DNA of 64,000 bases from Brevinematales bacterium (GCA_020059465.1 JAGVBZ010000008.1:1-64000), one strand, 5' to 3'; counted from the first letter of the stretch, positions 35,156 to 43,651 are shown. Made by a program: numbers and translations. Notes: generated by a model from the sequence alone, not told the origin.

Positions 35156-36496
35156 ATGGAAATTTGGCCGAGCATTTACAGCGAGTTATCAAAATCCACC
35201 GATTCTCAATTAAACAGCGCGATTCTAGGCAAGATCGAGTTCCGGGAAATTTTGAACGACGATACAATCGTATTATGCGCGCCAGACGAATTCACCAAGG
35301 GCTGGTTCAGCGAGAATTTTCTTCATTCAGCGCAGGTGATTTCAAAAACACTGTTCGAGAAAAATTACCAGTTCCGTATCGAGGTGGTGAACGAAAAATC
35401 GTTTACCGAAGTTAAGGAGCGCGGAAAGAAGGCTCAGAAGCCGAGCATCTACTCCATGAACCTGAACCCGAAATATACGTTTGAACACTACGTAGTCGGT
35501 AACTCCAACGACTTCGCCCATGCGGCGGCGCTCAATGTCGCCAAATTCCCCGGCGGAAGCTATAACCCGTTATTCATCTACGGCAACGTCGCGCTCGGAA
35601 AAACCCATCTCCTCCAGGCTATCGCGCACAGAATACTCGGCGAGAAGCCCGACCTGAAAATCCTCTATATCACTAGCGAAGCGTTTACCAACGAATTCGT
35701 CGAAGCCGTACGCGACGACAAACAATCCAGCCGAAGCCGTTTCCGTGAAAAATACCGCAATATAGACGTTCTCCTGATGGACGATATCCAGTTCCTCCAG
35801 AATAAGGCCTCCACGCTCAGCGAACTGTTCCATACGTTCAACGAACTGTTCCATGACCGTAAGCAGATGGTGTTCGCGTGCGACCAGCCCCCGAAGAGTC
35901 TTCAGGCTATCGAGGAACGTCTCCGCACACGTTTCGACTCGGGACTGACTGTCGAGATAAAAATCCCCGATTACGAGACCCGCAAGGCCATCCTGCTCGA
36001 GAAGGCCAAGGACGATAATATCGAAATTCCCGACAATGTTGTGGATTATATCTCCGAGCATATCGATTCTGACATCCGTACGCTCGAAGGCTCGCTGACT
36101 AAGGTCATCGCCTATTCCAGCCTGAAAAAGAAACAGATCTCGCTTGACCTAACCAAGGACATCCTGCGCGATAAGATAAAAATCGAAGCCCCGAAAAACC
36201 TGACGATCACCGATATCCAGAAGGTGGTCAGCAAATTCTTCGGAGTCAGTATTAACGATCTCAAGTCGCCTAAACGAATGGAGAGTATCACTTATCCGCG
36301 GCAGATCGCCATGTATCTCGCCACGGAATATACCTCGCTCTCGCTCACCGAAATCGGGCAGTTTTTCGGAGGGAAAGCTCATACTACAGTCATGCGGTCG
36401 TCCCAGAAGATCGGCGGGCTCCTGAAGAGCCGTAAAAAGGTCAAACGGGAGATCGAGGACATTATCTCGCAATTTTACAACAGCGCGCGAAGATAG
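35156..36496 (+). CDS. dnaA: chromosomal replication initiator DnaA
   Basis: A 446-residue DnaA of usual length, with a GAGGGG site. Domain I spans ~1-80 and a short linker follows. The AAA+ core has Walker A GNVALGKT (143-150), Walker B LLMDDIQF (~207-214) and RTLEGSLTKVIAY. The C-terminal DNA-binding domain has SPKRMESITYPRQIAMYL and the signature helix GGKAHTTV (405-412). The family consensus there is GGRDHTTV: the base-contacting Asp is Ala408 here, while His and both Thr remain. Unlike most bacteria, dnaN, rpmH and gyrase genes are not adjacent; ribD is upstream and a SurA-N-like gene downstream. Confidence 0.95.
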   Translation: MEIWPSIYSELSKSTDSQLNSAILGKIEFREILNDDTIVLCAPDEFTKGWFSENFLHSAQVISKTLFEKNYQFRIEVVNEKSFTEVKERGKKAQKPSIYSMNLNPKYTFEHYVVGNSNDFAHAAALNVAKFPGGSYNPLFIYGNVALGKTHLLQAIAHRILGEKPDLKILYITSEAFTNEFVEAVRDDKQSSRSRFREKYRNIDVLLMDDIQFLQNKASTLSELFHTFNELFHDRKQMVFACDQPPKSLQAIEERLRTRFDSGLTVEIKIPDYETRKAILLEKAKDDNIEIPDNVVDYISEHIDSDIRTLEGSLTKVIAYSSLKKKQISLDLTKDILRDKIKIEAPKNLTITDIQKVVSKFFGVSINDLKSPKRMESITYPRQIAMYLATEYTSLSLTEIGQFFGGKAHTTVMRSSQKIGGLLKSRKKVKREIEDIISQFYNSARR

Positions 36497-36626
36497 CCGC
36501 TGAGCGGGCTAACCCCGATATGTATCAAATGATCGGGGTGATGATATTGCCCATGCCGGGAGAGGATTACCCACTGACGCTGTTCCGCGCAATGATGCGG
36601 GATTAAGACTATACCGCCCAAATCCA

Positions 36627-36660
36627 TAAAAAAGAGGGCTGCTCTATGCAGTCCTCTTTT
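36627..36660 (+). terminator. terminator of dnaA region
   Basis: AAAAGAGG-GCTGC/GCAG-TCCTCTTTT hairpin with a 5-nt loop; T-run at the right end. It lies 130 nt after the dnaA stop. Confidence 0.7.
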
Positions 36661-36672
36661 CCGTTCTTATCC

Positions 36673-36709
36673 AATAAAAAAGAGGGCCTAAAAGGCCCTC
36701 TTTTTTATT
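36673..36709 (-). terminator. terminator of the SurA-N-like gene (probably bidirectional)
   Basis: A 16-bp perfect stem containing AGAGGGCC/GGCCCTCT with a TAAAA loop and A/T-runs on both sides, immediately downstream of the minus-strand gene ending at 36720. Confidence 0.85.
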
Positions 36710-36719
36710 ACTTAACCGT

Positions 36720-37481
36720 TTATTGCTGAGGCATCGGCTGCTGAGGCATTGCCTGAGAAGGCAGCATCTGTCCGCCACCCATTCCGCCGCTCATGCCCAT
36801 CTCGGTAATACCGAGGGTCTTCATCGCATCGAAATTGCGTTCGATTTTATAGCCTTCTTTGATGTGGCTGATAAAACTCATCATCCACTGCTGGAGTTTC
36901 ATTTTCTTCACGTTCTCTGTGGCGACCTGCTTGATCTGCTCGGCGTTGTATCCCGACTTCTTGAATTCGTTCTTATACTGCTGATAGAATTGTTCGATCT
37001 CCTGGGGCGTCGGGTTGAAACTGCTCTCGACAGGAAGATTGTCCTTTAAATAAAGGGTGTAGATCGACTGCCGAGCGGATGAATTGATCAGAAGATTCGC
37101 CGTCTTCACGTTCATATTGCCCTTATTGACCGCCTGAAGGGTAACAATATACTCGTCGATCATGCTTTCAAAATACTGCCATTTCAGCTTGGCTTCGTCC
37201 TGAGGCGATAATCCGGCGAACTGAGGAGAGGTGCTTTTCAGCAGATTATATGAATCCTCAAATTCGGCTTTCGATATCGCGTAATCGTCGATTTTTACCA
37301 GCCAATTATTCCCGACTTCGGATGCCTTATTCAATTGAACCATGATTTTATCCGATTTGACTATACCGCCGCTTGTGGACGACCCCCCGAATAGCCTAGC
37401 GCCGAGAAATCCCACTGCGGCACCCACCGCAAAAGCGATGATGATAAAGACAATCGCGCCGGCACCCTTGTTCTCTGACAT
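36720..37481 (-). CDS. membrane-anchored SurA-N-like protein
   Basis: I start at ATG 37481 (253 residues) behind AAGGAG; the longer ORF-track start has no site. A single N-terminal membrane segment (GAIVFIIIAFAVGAAVGFLGARLF) is followed by a helical region resembling the SurA/PpiC N-terminal chaperone domain (WLVKIDDYAISKAEFEDSYN, FESMIDEYIVTLQAV, FNPTPQEIEQFYQQYKNEF). No parvulin domain is present. The C-terminus is Met/Gly/Pro/Gln-rich (GMSGGMGGGQ, repeated MPQQ). It is probably an envelope chaperone-like protein related in role to the three PpiC genes at 12991-17898. It is transcribed divergently from 37600 with overlapping promoters. Confidence 0.7.
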   Translation of the reverse strand: MSENKGAGAIVFIIIAFAVGAAVGFLGARLFGGSSTSGGIVKSDKIMVQLNKASEVGNNWLVKIDDYAISKAEFEDSYNLLKSTSPQFAGLSPQDEAKLKWQYFESMIDEYIVTLQAVNKGNMNVKTANLLINSSARQSIYTLYLKDNLPVESSFNPTPQEIEQFYQQYKNEFKKSGYNAEQIKQVATENVKKMKLQQWMMSFISHIKEGYKIERNFDAMKTLGITEMGMSGGMGGGQMLPSQAMPQQPMPQQ

Positions 37482-37515
37482 AAAGTTCTCCTTGCATAAT
37501 AATTTTTCACCTAAT

Positions 37516-37561
37516 ACTTTATTATTTTCCGCTTGAAAAATCAAGTTTTTGATAATAAATT
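37516..37561. promoter_or_regulatory. divergent promoters sharing a palindrome
   Basis: CTTGAAAAATCAAG (37532-37545) supplies a -35 in each direction: plus TTGAAA (37533-37538), 17 nt, TAAATT (37556-37561); minus TTGATT (37539-37544), 17 nt, TAAAGT (37516-37521). The -10 boxes are weak. Confidence 0.4.
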
Positions 37562-37599
37562 CGATATAGAGAATAACGAAAAGGTTTTAGGAGTTACAA

Positions 37600-38091
37600 A
37601 TGAATTTTAGAAGAATTTCCATCTCCCTGATGATTATTGCGATTTTCCCCGCTTTGGTATACCTGAAGATAAAAGAAAAGATCGATTACGATTCCTCCAG
37701 CCCGACCAGTGTCGTCAAGGCTGCCAATAAAATGCTCGCAAACAGCGATTTCGAGCAGCTCCTTGAAATAACGGAATTTTCCGAGAAGAAACGGACTCAG
37801 ATGACGATCGACATGATAAAAACCAATATCAACGCGCTGAGTATTATTATGAGCGAGGCAAAGAAAATAGAGTTTTTCGAAGTGCTGAAGGAATCAATCT
37901 ACACGAACAATGCCGATATTCTCGCGATTGTTTATACCAAATGGCGCGTTAAAATCGATCAGTCCAAACTTTCCGGTAAAACGGTTCTTCCCTCGGGCGG
38001 AGGTCAGAAACCTTACTCTGAGGTGCTAGTGAACTATCTCCTGAGACTTTTCGACGGAAAATGGAAGATCATATCTAAAAAATCGATGTAA
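37600..38091 (+). CDS. hypothetical exported or membrane-anchored protein
   Basis: A 163-residue protein with AGGAG before the ATG and an N-terminal hydrophobic segment (ISLMIIAIFPALVYLKI) that could be a signal anchor. The rest resembles small NTF2-like proteins of the DUF4878 sort: helices carrying SSPTSVVKAANKMLANSDF, then strands ending in LLRLFDGKWKIISKKSM. I make that comparison on pattern only. It lies 13 nt upstream of panB and is probably the first gene of a two-gene unit; a functional link with pantothenate synthesis is not apparent. Confidence 0.6.
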   Translation: MNFRRISISLMIIAIFPALVYLKIKEKIDYDSSSPTSVVKAANKMLANSDFEQLLEITEFSEKKRTQMTIDMIKTNINALSIIMSEAKKIEFFEVLKESIYTNNADILAIVYTKWRVKIDQSKLSGKTVLPSGGGQKPYSEVLVNYLLRLFDGKWKIISKKSM

Positions 38092-38104
38092 TAAGGATAA
38101 ACCC

Positions 38105-38896
38105 TTGACAGTATCGAAAATCCTCGCCTCAAAAAATAAAGAAAAAATCGTCATGCTGACCGTGTACGATTTCCTCACTGCAAAAATTCTGGAAAGCGCC
38201 GGCGTGGATATTCTTCTCGTGGGTGATTCCCTCGGAACTGTCGTGATGGGTTATTCCAGCACCCTTCCAGTAACAATGGACGAGGTGATCCATCATGTCC
38301 GCGCGGTACGCAGCGGCGCTCCTAAATCGTTTATTGTCGCGGATATGCCCTTCCTCAGCTATGGTACGTCCGAGGAGGAAGGGGTATTCAACGCGGGTAA
38401 ACTGATAAAAGAGGGCGGAGCAAACGCGGTCAAGTTAGAGGGCGGCGCCGAACGCGGCGGGCTGATCGACGCGATGACGTCGATCGGTATTCCGGTGATG
38501 GGGCATCTGGGGCTTCTTCCGCAGTCCGTGAACCGTTACGGTTACCGGATAGCGGGAAAGACGGTCGAAGAGACCGATAAGCTCATCCAGGACGCCCAGA
38601 CGCTCGAAAAAGCGGGGGCGTTCGCAATCGTGATCGAAGGTACGACCGAGGAAGCTGCTAAGGCGGTTTCCGGAGCAATCAGTATCCCTACCATCGGGAT
38701 CGGCGCGGGGCGTTTTACCGACGGTCAAGTTCTGGTTATTACGGATATGCTTGGGATGGATCCCGATAACGAACTCAAACATAACAAGAAATACGCCGAT
38801 ATTCACGGCGCGGTTCTTTCCGCTGTACAAAGCTATATAGGCGATGTGAAATCCGGGAAATTTCCCGGAGAGGAACAGATTACCCACTCGTCATAG
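38105..38896 (+). CDS. panB: 3-methyl-2-oxobutanoate hydroxymethyltransferase
   Basis: A 263-residue PanB of normal length. The conserved stretches are plain: LTVYDFLTAKILESAGVDIL, VGDSLGTVVMGYSSTLPVTM with the Asp metal ligand, GGANAVKLEGG, and GIPVMGHLGLLPQSVN. It makes ketopantoate from alpha-ketoisovalerate and methylene-tetrahydrofolate, the first committed step to pantothenate and CoA. The start is TTG with AAGGAT 6 nt upstream. panC and panD are not in the window. Confidence 0.95.
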   Translation: MTVSKILASKNKEKIVMLTVYDFLTAKILESAGVDILLVGDSLGTVVMGYSSTLPVTMDEVIHHVRAVRSGAPKSFIVADMPFLSYGTSEEEGVFNAGKLIKEGGANAVKLEGGAERGGLIDAMTSIGIPVMGHLGLLPQSVNRYGYRIAGKTVEETDKLIQDAQTLEKAGAFAIVIEGTTEEAAKAVSGAISIPTIGIGAGRFTDGQVLVITDMLGMDPDNELKHNKKYADIHGAVLSAVQSYIGDVKSGKFPGEEQITHSS

Positions 38897-38903
38897 TTTG
38901 TTT

Positions 38904-39260
38904 CTATTCCTTCTTCAAACCATCCTTTTCATTTTTACTGAGACTCTTGTACACCAGATCGTACGAATGGTCGAGCATTTTTATCACTTCTTCATCGGGC
39001 ACGGTCCCGTTGCAGATTACCGTATTCCAATGCCGCTTGTTAAAATGGTATCCTGGAATTACCGACGTGTAACGTTCGCGGTAATCCTGCGCGAGATATG
39101 GATCGCATTTCAGCGAAAACCACGGCACATCACCGTCCTCCGACAATAACGCGAACATTTTCGTTCCCACCTTATACACGAGGGCCTCCGGCCCGAACGG
39201 CATCCCTTCCGTCGCGTATTCTTTCCTGAGACAAGCCTCCCTGATTTCAATGAACGTCAT
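38904..39260 (-). CDS. MmcQ/YjbR family protein
   Basis: I start at the ATG at 39260 (118 residues) because AGGAG lies 7 nt upstream. The sequence fits the MmcQ/YjbR (CyaY-like fold) family: TEGMPFGPEALVYKVGTKMF, then FSLKCDP, SVIPGYHFNKRHWNTV, and a C-terminal helix EEVIKMLDHSYDLV. The family is proposed to bind DNA, but its role is not settled. It ends 8 nt from panB, converging with it; it is a stand-alone gene. Confidence 0.8.
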   Translation of the reverse strand: MTFIEIREACLRKEYATEGMPFGPEALVYKVGTKMFALLSEDGDVPWFSLKCDPYLAQDYRERYTSVIPGYHFNKRHWNTVICNGTVPDEEVIKMLDHSYDLVYKSLSKNEKDGLKKE

Positions 39261-39315
39261 ACCCGTTCTCCTCAACACCCCAGAGTAATTATAAGCGCTT
39301 TTCAGGATAATGTAA

Positions 39316-39348
39316 ATAAAAAAAACCGTCCCGGCGACGGAACGGTTT
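39316..39348 (-). terminator. terminator of the Lnb-like gene
   Basis: AAACCGT/ACGGTTT stem with one internal mismatch, followed on the minus strand by eight T, about 115 nt after the stop. Confidence 0.7.
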
Positions 39349-39461
39349 CATAGAACCCGGTTTTTATAAAAAGCCCCGGATTTATATAAAGCACCTCTGA
39401 ACAAAATGATAAATATTTTAGTATATGTTCTCGGAAATACAATACCCTAAACGGAGTATTT

Positions 39462-42212
39462 TTAGAAAACCGTGTTTAAGAAATGATAAAGATCTATCCC
39501 AAGTCCGAAATTATCCCACTTCATCGATAGGGAAATACCGAACGATTCCTCTCCGGCGTTAAAACCCTTACCCGCTGTTCCGTCCCCCCACTTTCGTTCG
39601 TACCAAACCCCGGCTGTCAGAATCTCATTCCGGTTCTTCCCCAGACCGAAGCTAAAAGACAGGTCGGTTCGCCATACCACCGGGACAATATCGGAGAATC
39701 CCAGGTACGGCTCAAAAAAGAATCCGAAACGGTAATGCAGATCGGAGGTCAGCCGGACAATGTTCTGGGAATTCCCGAAAAGATAAAACTTCGCTTCGAG
39801 CCGCGGGGTAACATCCAGATAACGATTGAGATTATCCCCGCTGTCATAGACATAGGAAAACCCGCCGCATATACCGAGGCTCAGAAAGTGCTCGAAATTA
39901 TTCAGTTCGAAGATATATAAGCTGAACATGACATCCAGCACATTGATATCATGTTTGATGCCCGGGATTATATTATAGTGCGCATCCCATAAGGTGAAAC
40001 CGAACCCGGGCAGGAACCATCCGCTATAATCGACGTCCGTCCCGCTCATCGCCTGTTCCAGCTTCAGCAGGGTGAAACGGCTTCCGTACAAGAGCGACGC
40101 CGCCGCGAATCCGCTTTCTATCGCGCCGAACGATGCATACGGCACCATCTCGTATGTCCCGATTTCCAGAAGCACGTCGTTCCGCATCGCGAAAATACCC
40201 TGATCCCCCATCTTCTGCGAGAGAAACCCCATTTTAAACCCCAGCGACAGGTAATTCTCTCCCCCTGTGCTGAAACCGGCAAACGTTATTTTTAACGGAT
40301 AAGCGTTTGATACATACGAGCCTTTCTTGCGGTATTCCACCGAGTAATTCTCGAACTCCTCTCTTATCTCGAAAGACGGGTCGGGGTCGTCGGCGTTGTT
40401 TTGTATCAGGAAAAGCCTCAGCCGGAAAATATTCCGGATGACCGTCGTTACAATCTGATTATTCGCGAGCTTCGCCTGAACTGCGGGACTGCCCAGATAG
40501 CGCTCGCGGTCGAGGGAGTAGATCATATACTTGAGCAGGAGACGCCCGGCGAGGAGAAATTCCGGCGGAAGCGCGGTGTTGTTTCCCTGTGTGTATGCGG
40601 TAGCCATATCCATATAGAGATCGGTTAACCCCTCGTACGCCTCCGCGCGGTCGATATTCGTCTCGCGCGAGACCGTATCGGCAAACAGTTTTTCGATCAT
40701 TCCGATCTGCCCGGCATCTGCGGGTAACGTGCCCGATTTCAACATCCGGATAAAGTCCTCGCGGATAATGAGGTTTTTCTGGGTCGCGAAACGCGCGATG
40801 GTGGTGTTATTCCAGAACTCGGGGTACACAAATCCCGACAGACGGTCGAGGGCGTAGAGTTTCGCGCAGAGATTGTTCGGCATCCCGAACATCTCGCCCA
40901 TCACGGCTTTCTTCCCGGCAGGGAAGACCTCGTTGACCAGATCGACGATCAGCGTTCCGCAGTTCCGGTTGAAAAACAAGTACGGCGTGCTGTACGTATT
41001 CCGCATCTCCCACATCCGCATGATCAGGTACTCGATTTCCGGCTGGGAAAGGACGAGTTTGATCCGGTAGATATGCCGTTTCTCGATCACCTTCGCGCGG
41101 GTGACGACTTCGGCGAACGTTTCCTCCTGTATCATGGACGGGTACGCCCCGAATACCCCCCGGAACATAAACAGTAATCCCGTGTCTTTGGTTTTCCCGT
41201 AATGGTACACATTGGCGACAAAACTGATGCATTTCGAGATACCCTGCACGTCTCCCTCGCCCTTCTTCTGGATCAGGAGAAGGATATGCCCGGCAAGGTT
41301 GACCGCTGACGACGCCACTGGGGTGGCATAAAGAAGCTCGATATGGTCGACCTCCGCGGGGTCGATCCAGTTCGAGTAGCAGAACTCCGCCGCAAGTTCC
41401 TTCTGCGGATCGGGCATAGACGGGAAAAGCGATCGGAAATAGGCGTATTTGCACGGGAGCCTGTTGATCAGGTGCATCGCCGGATCGGGATATGCTGTCG
41501 GGAGGAAAAATTCCACAGCGAATGTCGCAAAATCTTCCCACGGACTGCTCATCCCCTCCTTGCAGACAAACCCCTCGATCTTCTGGTTTTCCGAAGAGTT
41601 GCCGAGCAGGTCGAGGCCGTTGAAACGACCTAAAATGCGCCATTCGTCCTGGTCGCTGAAATGGTGCTCGCTGTCGAGGAACTTTGTCATGCAGTACAAT
41701 AACAGCCGCTGAACAGTGGGCGCGACCACTGAGGGATCCGCCGCCGCTTCATAAACGATTGGCTCCCACCATTTATAGTACGCGATGCCGGGCGGACGGT
41801 TTGTCAGATGCACGGGATTGTCGATACTGAGGCTGAAAAATCCGCCGAGATAGATGTTGGTATCGGAGCACGGGAGAGGCAGTTCATAGAAAAGGTTAAG
41901 CTCGACAGCACGGCCCCACTGATCGACCGAGCATTTATCCTTCCAAGAATGCCCGGGTTGAAGGGGTTTGACCGTCTTTTTCAGAGTCACGGACTTCATC
42001 TCCCGGTACTCCGGGGGAAGTTTATCGAAAAGCGCAAGTACCGCCTCGAGTTCCTGCTTCGTCCACGGAAACTCCGGGTTATCGGCGATCCGTACCGGGG
42101 TATCCGCCGCGATTTTACCGATCAGACCCGGTATGTCCCATCCCTGCGGATATGCGGGAACGAACAGGCAGATCAGGAATACCCATACGCTGAAATGCAC
42201 TAGTCTATTCAA
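39462..42212 (-). CDS. Lnb-like (DUF4105) periplasmic domain fused to an outer-membrane barrel
   Basis: A 916-residue exported protein. It starts at TTG behind GGAGG and has a signal peptide (LVHFSVWVFLICLFVPAYP). A large N-terminal domain to ~270 is not recognised. Around 280-450 is the Lnb/DUF4105 pattern: LLYATPVASSAVNLAGHILL with the conserved GH, then the catalytic-type FFNRNCGTLIVDLV with its Cys. From ~640 to the C-terminus the sequence is strand-rich and aromatic (FAGFSTGGENYLSLGFKMGF) and ends in HFLNTVF, as in a barrel. The Lnb family is linked to lipoprotein N-terminal acylation or to cysteine-hydrolase chemistry; the present activity is inferred. Its promoter region has a CGGGAATTCCCG palindrome. 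Confidence 0.72.
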   Translation of the reverse strand: MNRLVHFSVWVFLICLFVPAYPQGWDIPGLIGKIAADTPVRIADNPEFPWTKQELEAVLALFDKLPPEYREMKSVTLKKTVKPLQPGHSWKDKCSVDQWGRAVELNLFYELPLPCSDTNIYLGGFFSLSIDNPVHLTNRPPGIAYYKWWEPIVYEAAADPSVVAPTVQRLLLYCMTKFLDSEHHFSDQDEWRILGRFNGLDLLGNSSENQKIEGFVCKEGMSSPWEDFATFAVEFFLPTAYPDPAMHLINRLPCKYAYFRSLFPSMPDPQKELAAEFCYSNWIDPAEVDHIELLYATPVASSAVNLAGHILLLIQKKGEGDVQGISKCISFVANVYHYGKTKDTGLLFMFRGVFGAYPSMIQEETFAEVVTRAKVIEKRHIYRIKLVLSQPEIEYLIMRMWEMRNTYSTPYLFFNRNCGTLIVDLVNEVFPAGKKAVMGEMFGMPNNLCAKLYALDRLSGFVYPEFWNNTTIARFATQKNLIIREDFIRMLKSGTLPADAGQIGMIEKLFADTVSRETNIDRAEAYEGLTDLYMDMATAYTQGNNTALPPEFLLAGRLLLKYMIYSLDRERYLGSPAVQAKLANNQIVTTVIRNIFRLRLFLIQNNADDPDPSFEIREEFENYSVEYRKKGSYVSNAYPLKITFAGFSTGGENYLSLGFKMGFLSQKMGDQGIFAMRNDVLLEIGTYEMVPYASFGAIESGFAAASLLYGSRFTLLKLEQAMSGTDVDYSGWFLPGFGFTLWDAHYNIIPGIKHDINVLDVMFSLYIFELNNFEHFLSLGICGGFSYVYDSGDNLNRYLDVTPRLEAKFYLFGNSQNIVRLTSDLHYRFGFFFEPYLGFSDIVPVVWRTDLSFSFGLGKNRNEILTAGVWYERKWGDGTAGKGFNAGEESFGISLSMKWDNFGLGIDLYHFLNTVF

Positions 42213-42242
42213 AGGAGCCTCCGCATATATGATATATCAGGC

Positions 42243-42254
42243 CGGGAATTCCCG
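42243..42254. promoter_or_regulatory. CGGGAATTCCCG palindrome upstream of the Lnb-like gene
   Basis: A perfect 12-bp palindrome placed between TTGCGG and TATCAT (17 nt apart on the minus strand), so it would sit in the promoter spacer. Operator function is a guess. Confidence 0.3.
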
Positions 42255-42290
42255 CAAGAACTCTTTCAGGCATTCAATATAAAATTTCAT

Positions 42291-42319
42291 TTGACAAACA
42301 GCATCAATCGTAATATAAT
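42291..42319 (+). promoter_or_regulatory. consensus sigma70 promoter
   Basis: TTGACA (42291-42296), 17-nt spacer, TATAAT (42314-42319): the only full-consensus promoter in the window. It drives the lipoprotein gene at 42347. Confidence 0.85.
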
Positions 42320-42346
42320 CACAAAAATCTTATGAAGGAAACTGCT

Positions 42347-42916
42347 ATGAGAATAGTATTATTACTTATTTCTCTCTTCATGCTGATCGGTTGTTCCGCA
42401 CCCGGGGAGGATCTGAAAAAAGTATGGGAGTTTCAGACCGGGGGATTCAGCCCGGATTTTAATATGTTTGTCTCACAGACCAATGAGGATCCCGAACTGT
42501 TCAAGCTGGCTTCGGAAACCAAGAAAGTGGTAGACAGCTACCTGAAGCCCGATAAGGACAAGGGGCTGGAGAGAATCCTTCTACAAATCGGGGGATTCGG
42601 GACAAATACCGGACCAGCTTTTCTCGGCGCGGTTACCCTTCTCTACTATTATTCCTCTCCCGGCGACGACCGGAAAATCCTCGAATTCTTCAATTCGTAC
42701 CCGGAGACATTTATTTCCGCCCTTAATTCCAAAGAATGGATTAAAAAACGCTATTATAAAGACGAATGGCTTGCACTGCTGAAAAGAGTAAAAGACATGA
42801 TCCGCGGCGACTATGAAGGTTTTATTTATTTGCAGCATAAGATGATATTTGAGGGCGATTTCTCGAGAATCCCGTCGCCTCTCGGTTTTTTAGAGGACAA
42901 TTTCTCCCTCAAATGA
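42347..42916 (+). CDS. hypothetical lipoprotein
   Basis: I use the ATG at 42347 (189 residues), 7 nt after GAAGGA. The signal peptide ends in lipobox LIGC. The mature part is helical with charged segments (VVDSYLKPDKDKGLERILLQ, NSYPETFISALNSKEWIKKR) and no recognised domain. A perfect sigma70 promoter lies about 30 nt upstream, so strong constitutive expression is likely. A hairpin without a T-run (42921-42940) follows the stop. Confidence 0.68.
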   Translation: MRIVLLLISLFMLIGCSAPGEDLKKVWEFQTGGFSPDFNMFVSQTNEDPELFKLASETKKVVDSYLKPDKDKGLERILLQIGGFGTNTGPAFLGAVTLLYYYSSPGDDRKILEFFNSYPETFISALNSKEWIKKRYYKDEWLALLKRVKDMIRGDYEGFIYLQHKMIFEGDFSRIPSPLGFLEDNFSLK

Positions 42917-42920
42917 TTAA

Positions 42921-42940
42921 AATACTCCGATAGGAGTATT
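42921..42940 (+). other. hairpin after the lipoprotein gene
   Basis: AATACTCC GATA GGAGTATT, an 8-bp perfect stem, 4 nt after the stop codon. It has no T-run, so it may stabilise mRNA or terminate weakly. Confidence 0.4.
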
Positions 42941-42991
42941 GAAAAATGAAATAAAACGATGATATTCTATATTATCATTTGGAGGTGAATT

Positions 42992-43630
42992 ATGATGAAG
43001 AAATGGATATCATTCGGTCTGATTCTGGGGGTTCTGAATACGGCGGTCTACCGCCCCGCGTTCGCGTTTTTCGCGGACAGTTCAGCGCAGTCTTCGGCGC
43101 AATCATCCAGTCAGTCTTCGGTAGAATCGTCCAGCCAATCGTCGAGCGACTCATCATCGAAGTCATCCGAACCGTCAGTAAGTGTGACGGTTACTTTATT
43201 GGTATTGGTAGTGCTTGCGGCGACAGGTTTGATTATTTGGGGTATCAGCACCACAACCGGAAGCGGCGGCGAAAAGAAGCCGAACCCGCAGGTGGAAGTC
43301 AGTATTCTTGTCGACGAAGCCGCGCGCATAAACGGTCATAATCTCGACGTACTCTCCAGGGTCTATGCCCTCGATAAAACGGTAATCGCGGGAATTATCA
43401 TGCAGGGGTATCTCGATCAAAAGATTTCCGCCGCCACTCCCGAATCAGCGGGCGAATCGATAGTATTTCTCTCGGAGTCATTGCTCTCGAAATCGGTCGA
43501 ACTGAACGGAACACAGCCCGCTGTTATTGAAAAACTGAAGAACGATCCGGCAAAACTTCAGGCGATTATGAGCGCGATGGAAGAAAACAAATCGCCCAGC
43601 GAGATCATGAGTATGGTTTTCGCGTTCTAA
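42992..43630 (+). CDS. Ser/Gln-rich membrane protein (tandem copy 1)
   Basis: A 212-residue protein with near-ideal GGAGGTGAATT before the ATG. The architecture is: signal peptide (to about 26), then ~35 residues almost entirely Ser with Gln/Ala/Glu/Asp/Lys (SSAQSSAQSSSQSSVESS), a membrane segment (VTLLVLVVLAATGLIIWGI), then a soluble helical domain beginning VEVSILVDEAARINGHNLDV and ending with ENKSPSEIMSMVFAF. The orientation after signal cleavage puts the Ser-rich part outside the membrane and the helical domain inside. It is a paralogue of 43827-44528; the C-terminal domains align end to end. I do not recognise the family. Confidence 0.75.
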   Translation: MMKKWISFGLILGVLNTAVYRPAFAFFADSSAQSSAQSSSQSSVESSSQSSSDSSSKSSEPSVSVTVTLLVLVVLAATGLIIWGISTTTGSGGEKKPNPQVEVSILVDEAARINGHNLDVLSRVYALDKTVIAGIIMQGYLDQKISAATPESAGESIVFLSESLLSKSVELNGTQPAVIEKLKNDPAKLQAIMSAMEENKSPSEIMSMVFAF

Positions 43631-43651
43631 TACCCCGATAAAAACATACCC

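Noticed and set aside
36512-36539. ACCCCGAT/ATCGGGGT hairpin after dnaA
   Set aside because: Stem of 8 bp with a 12-nt loop and no T-run; two proper terminators follow, so I do not call it a terminator.
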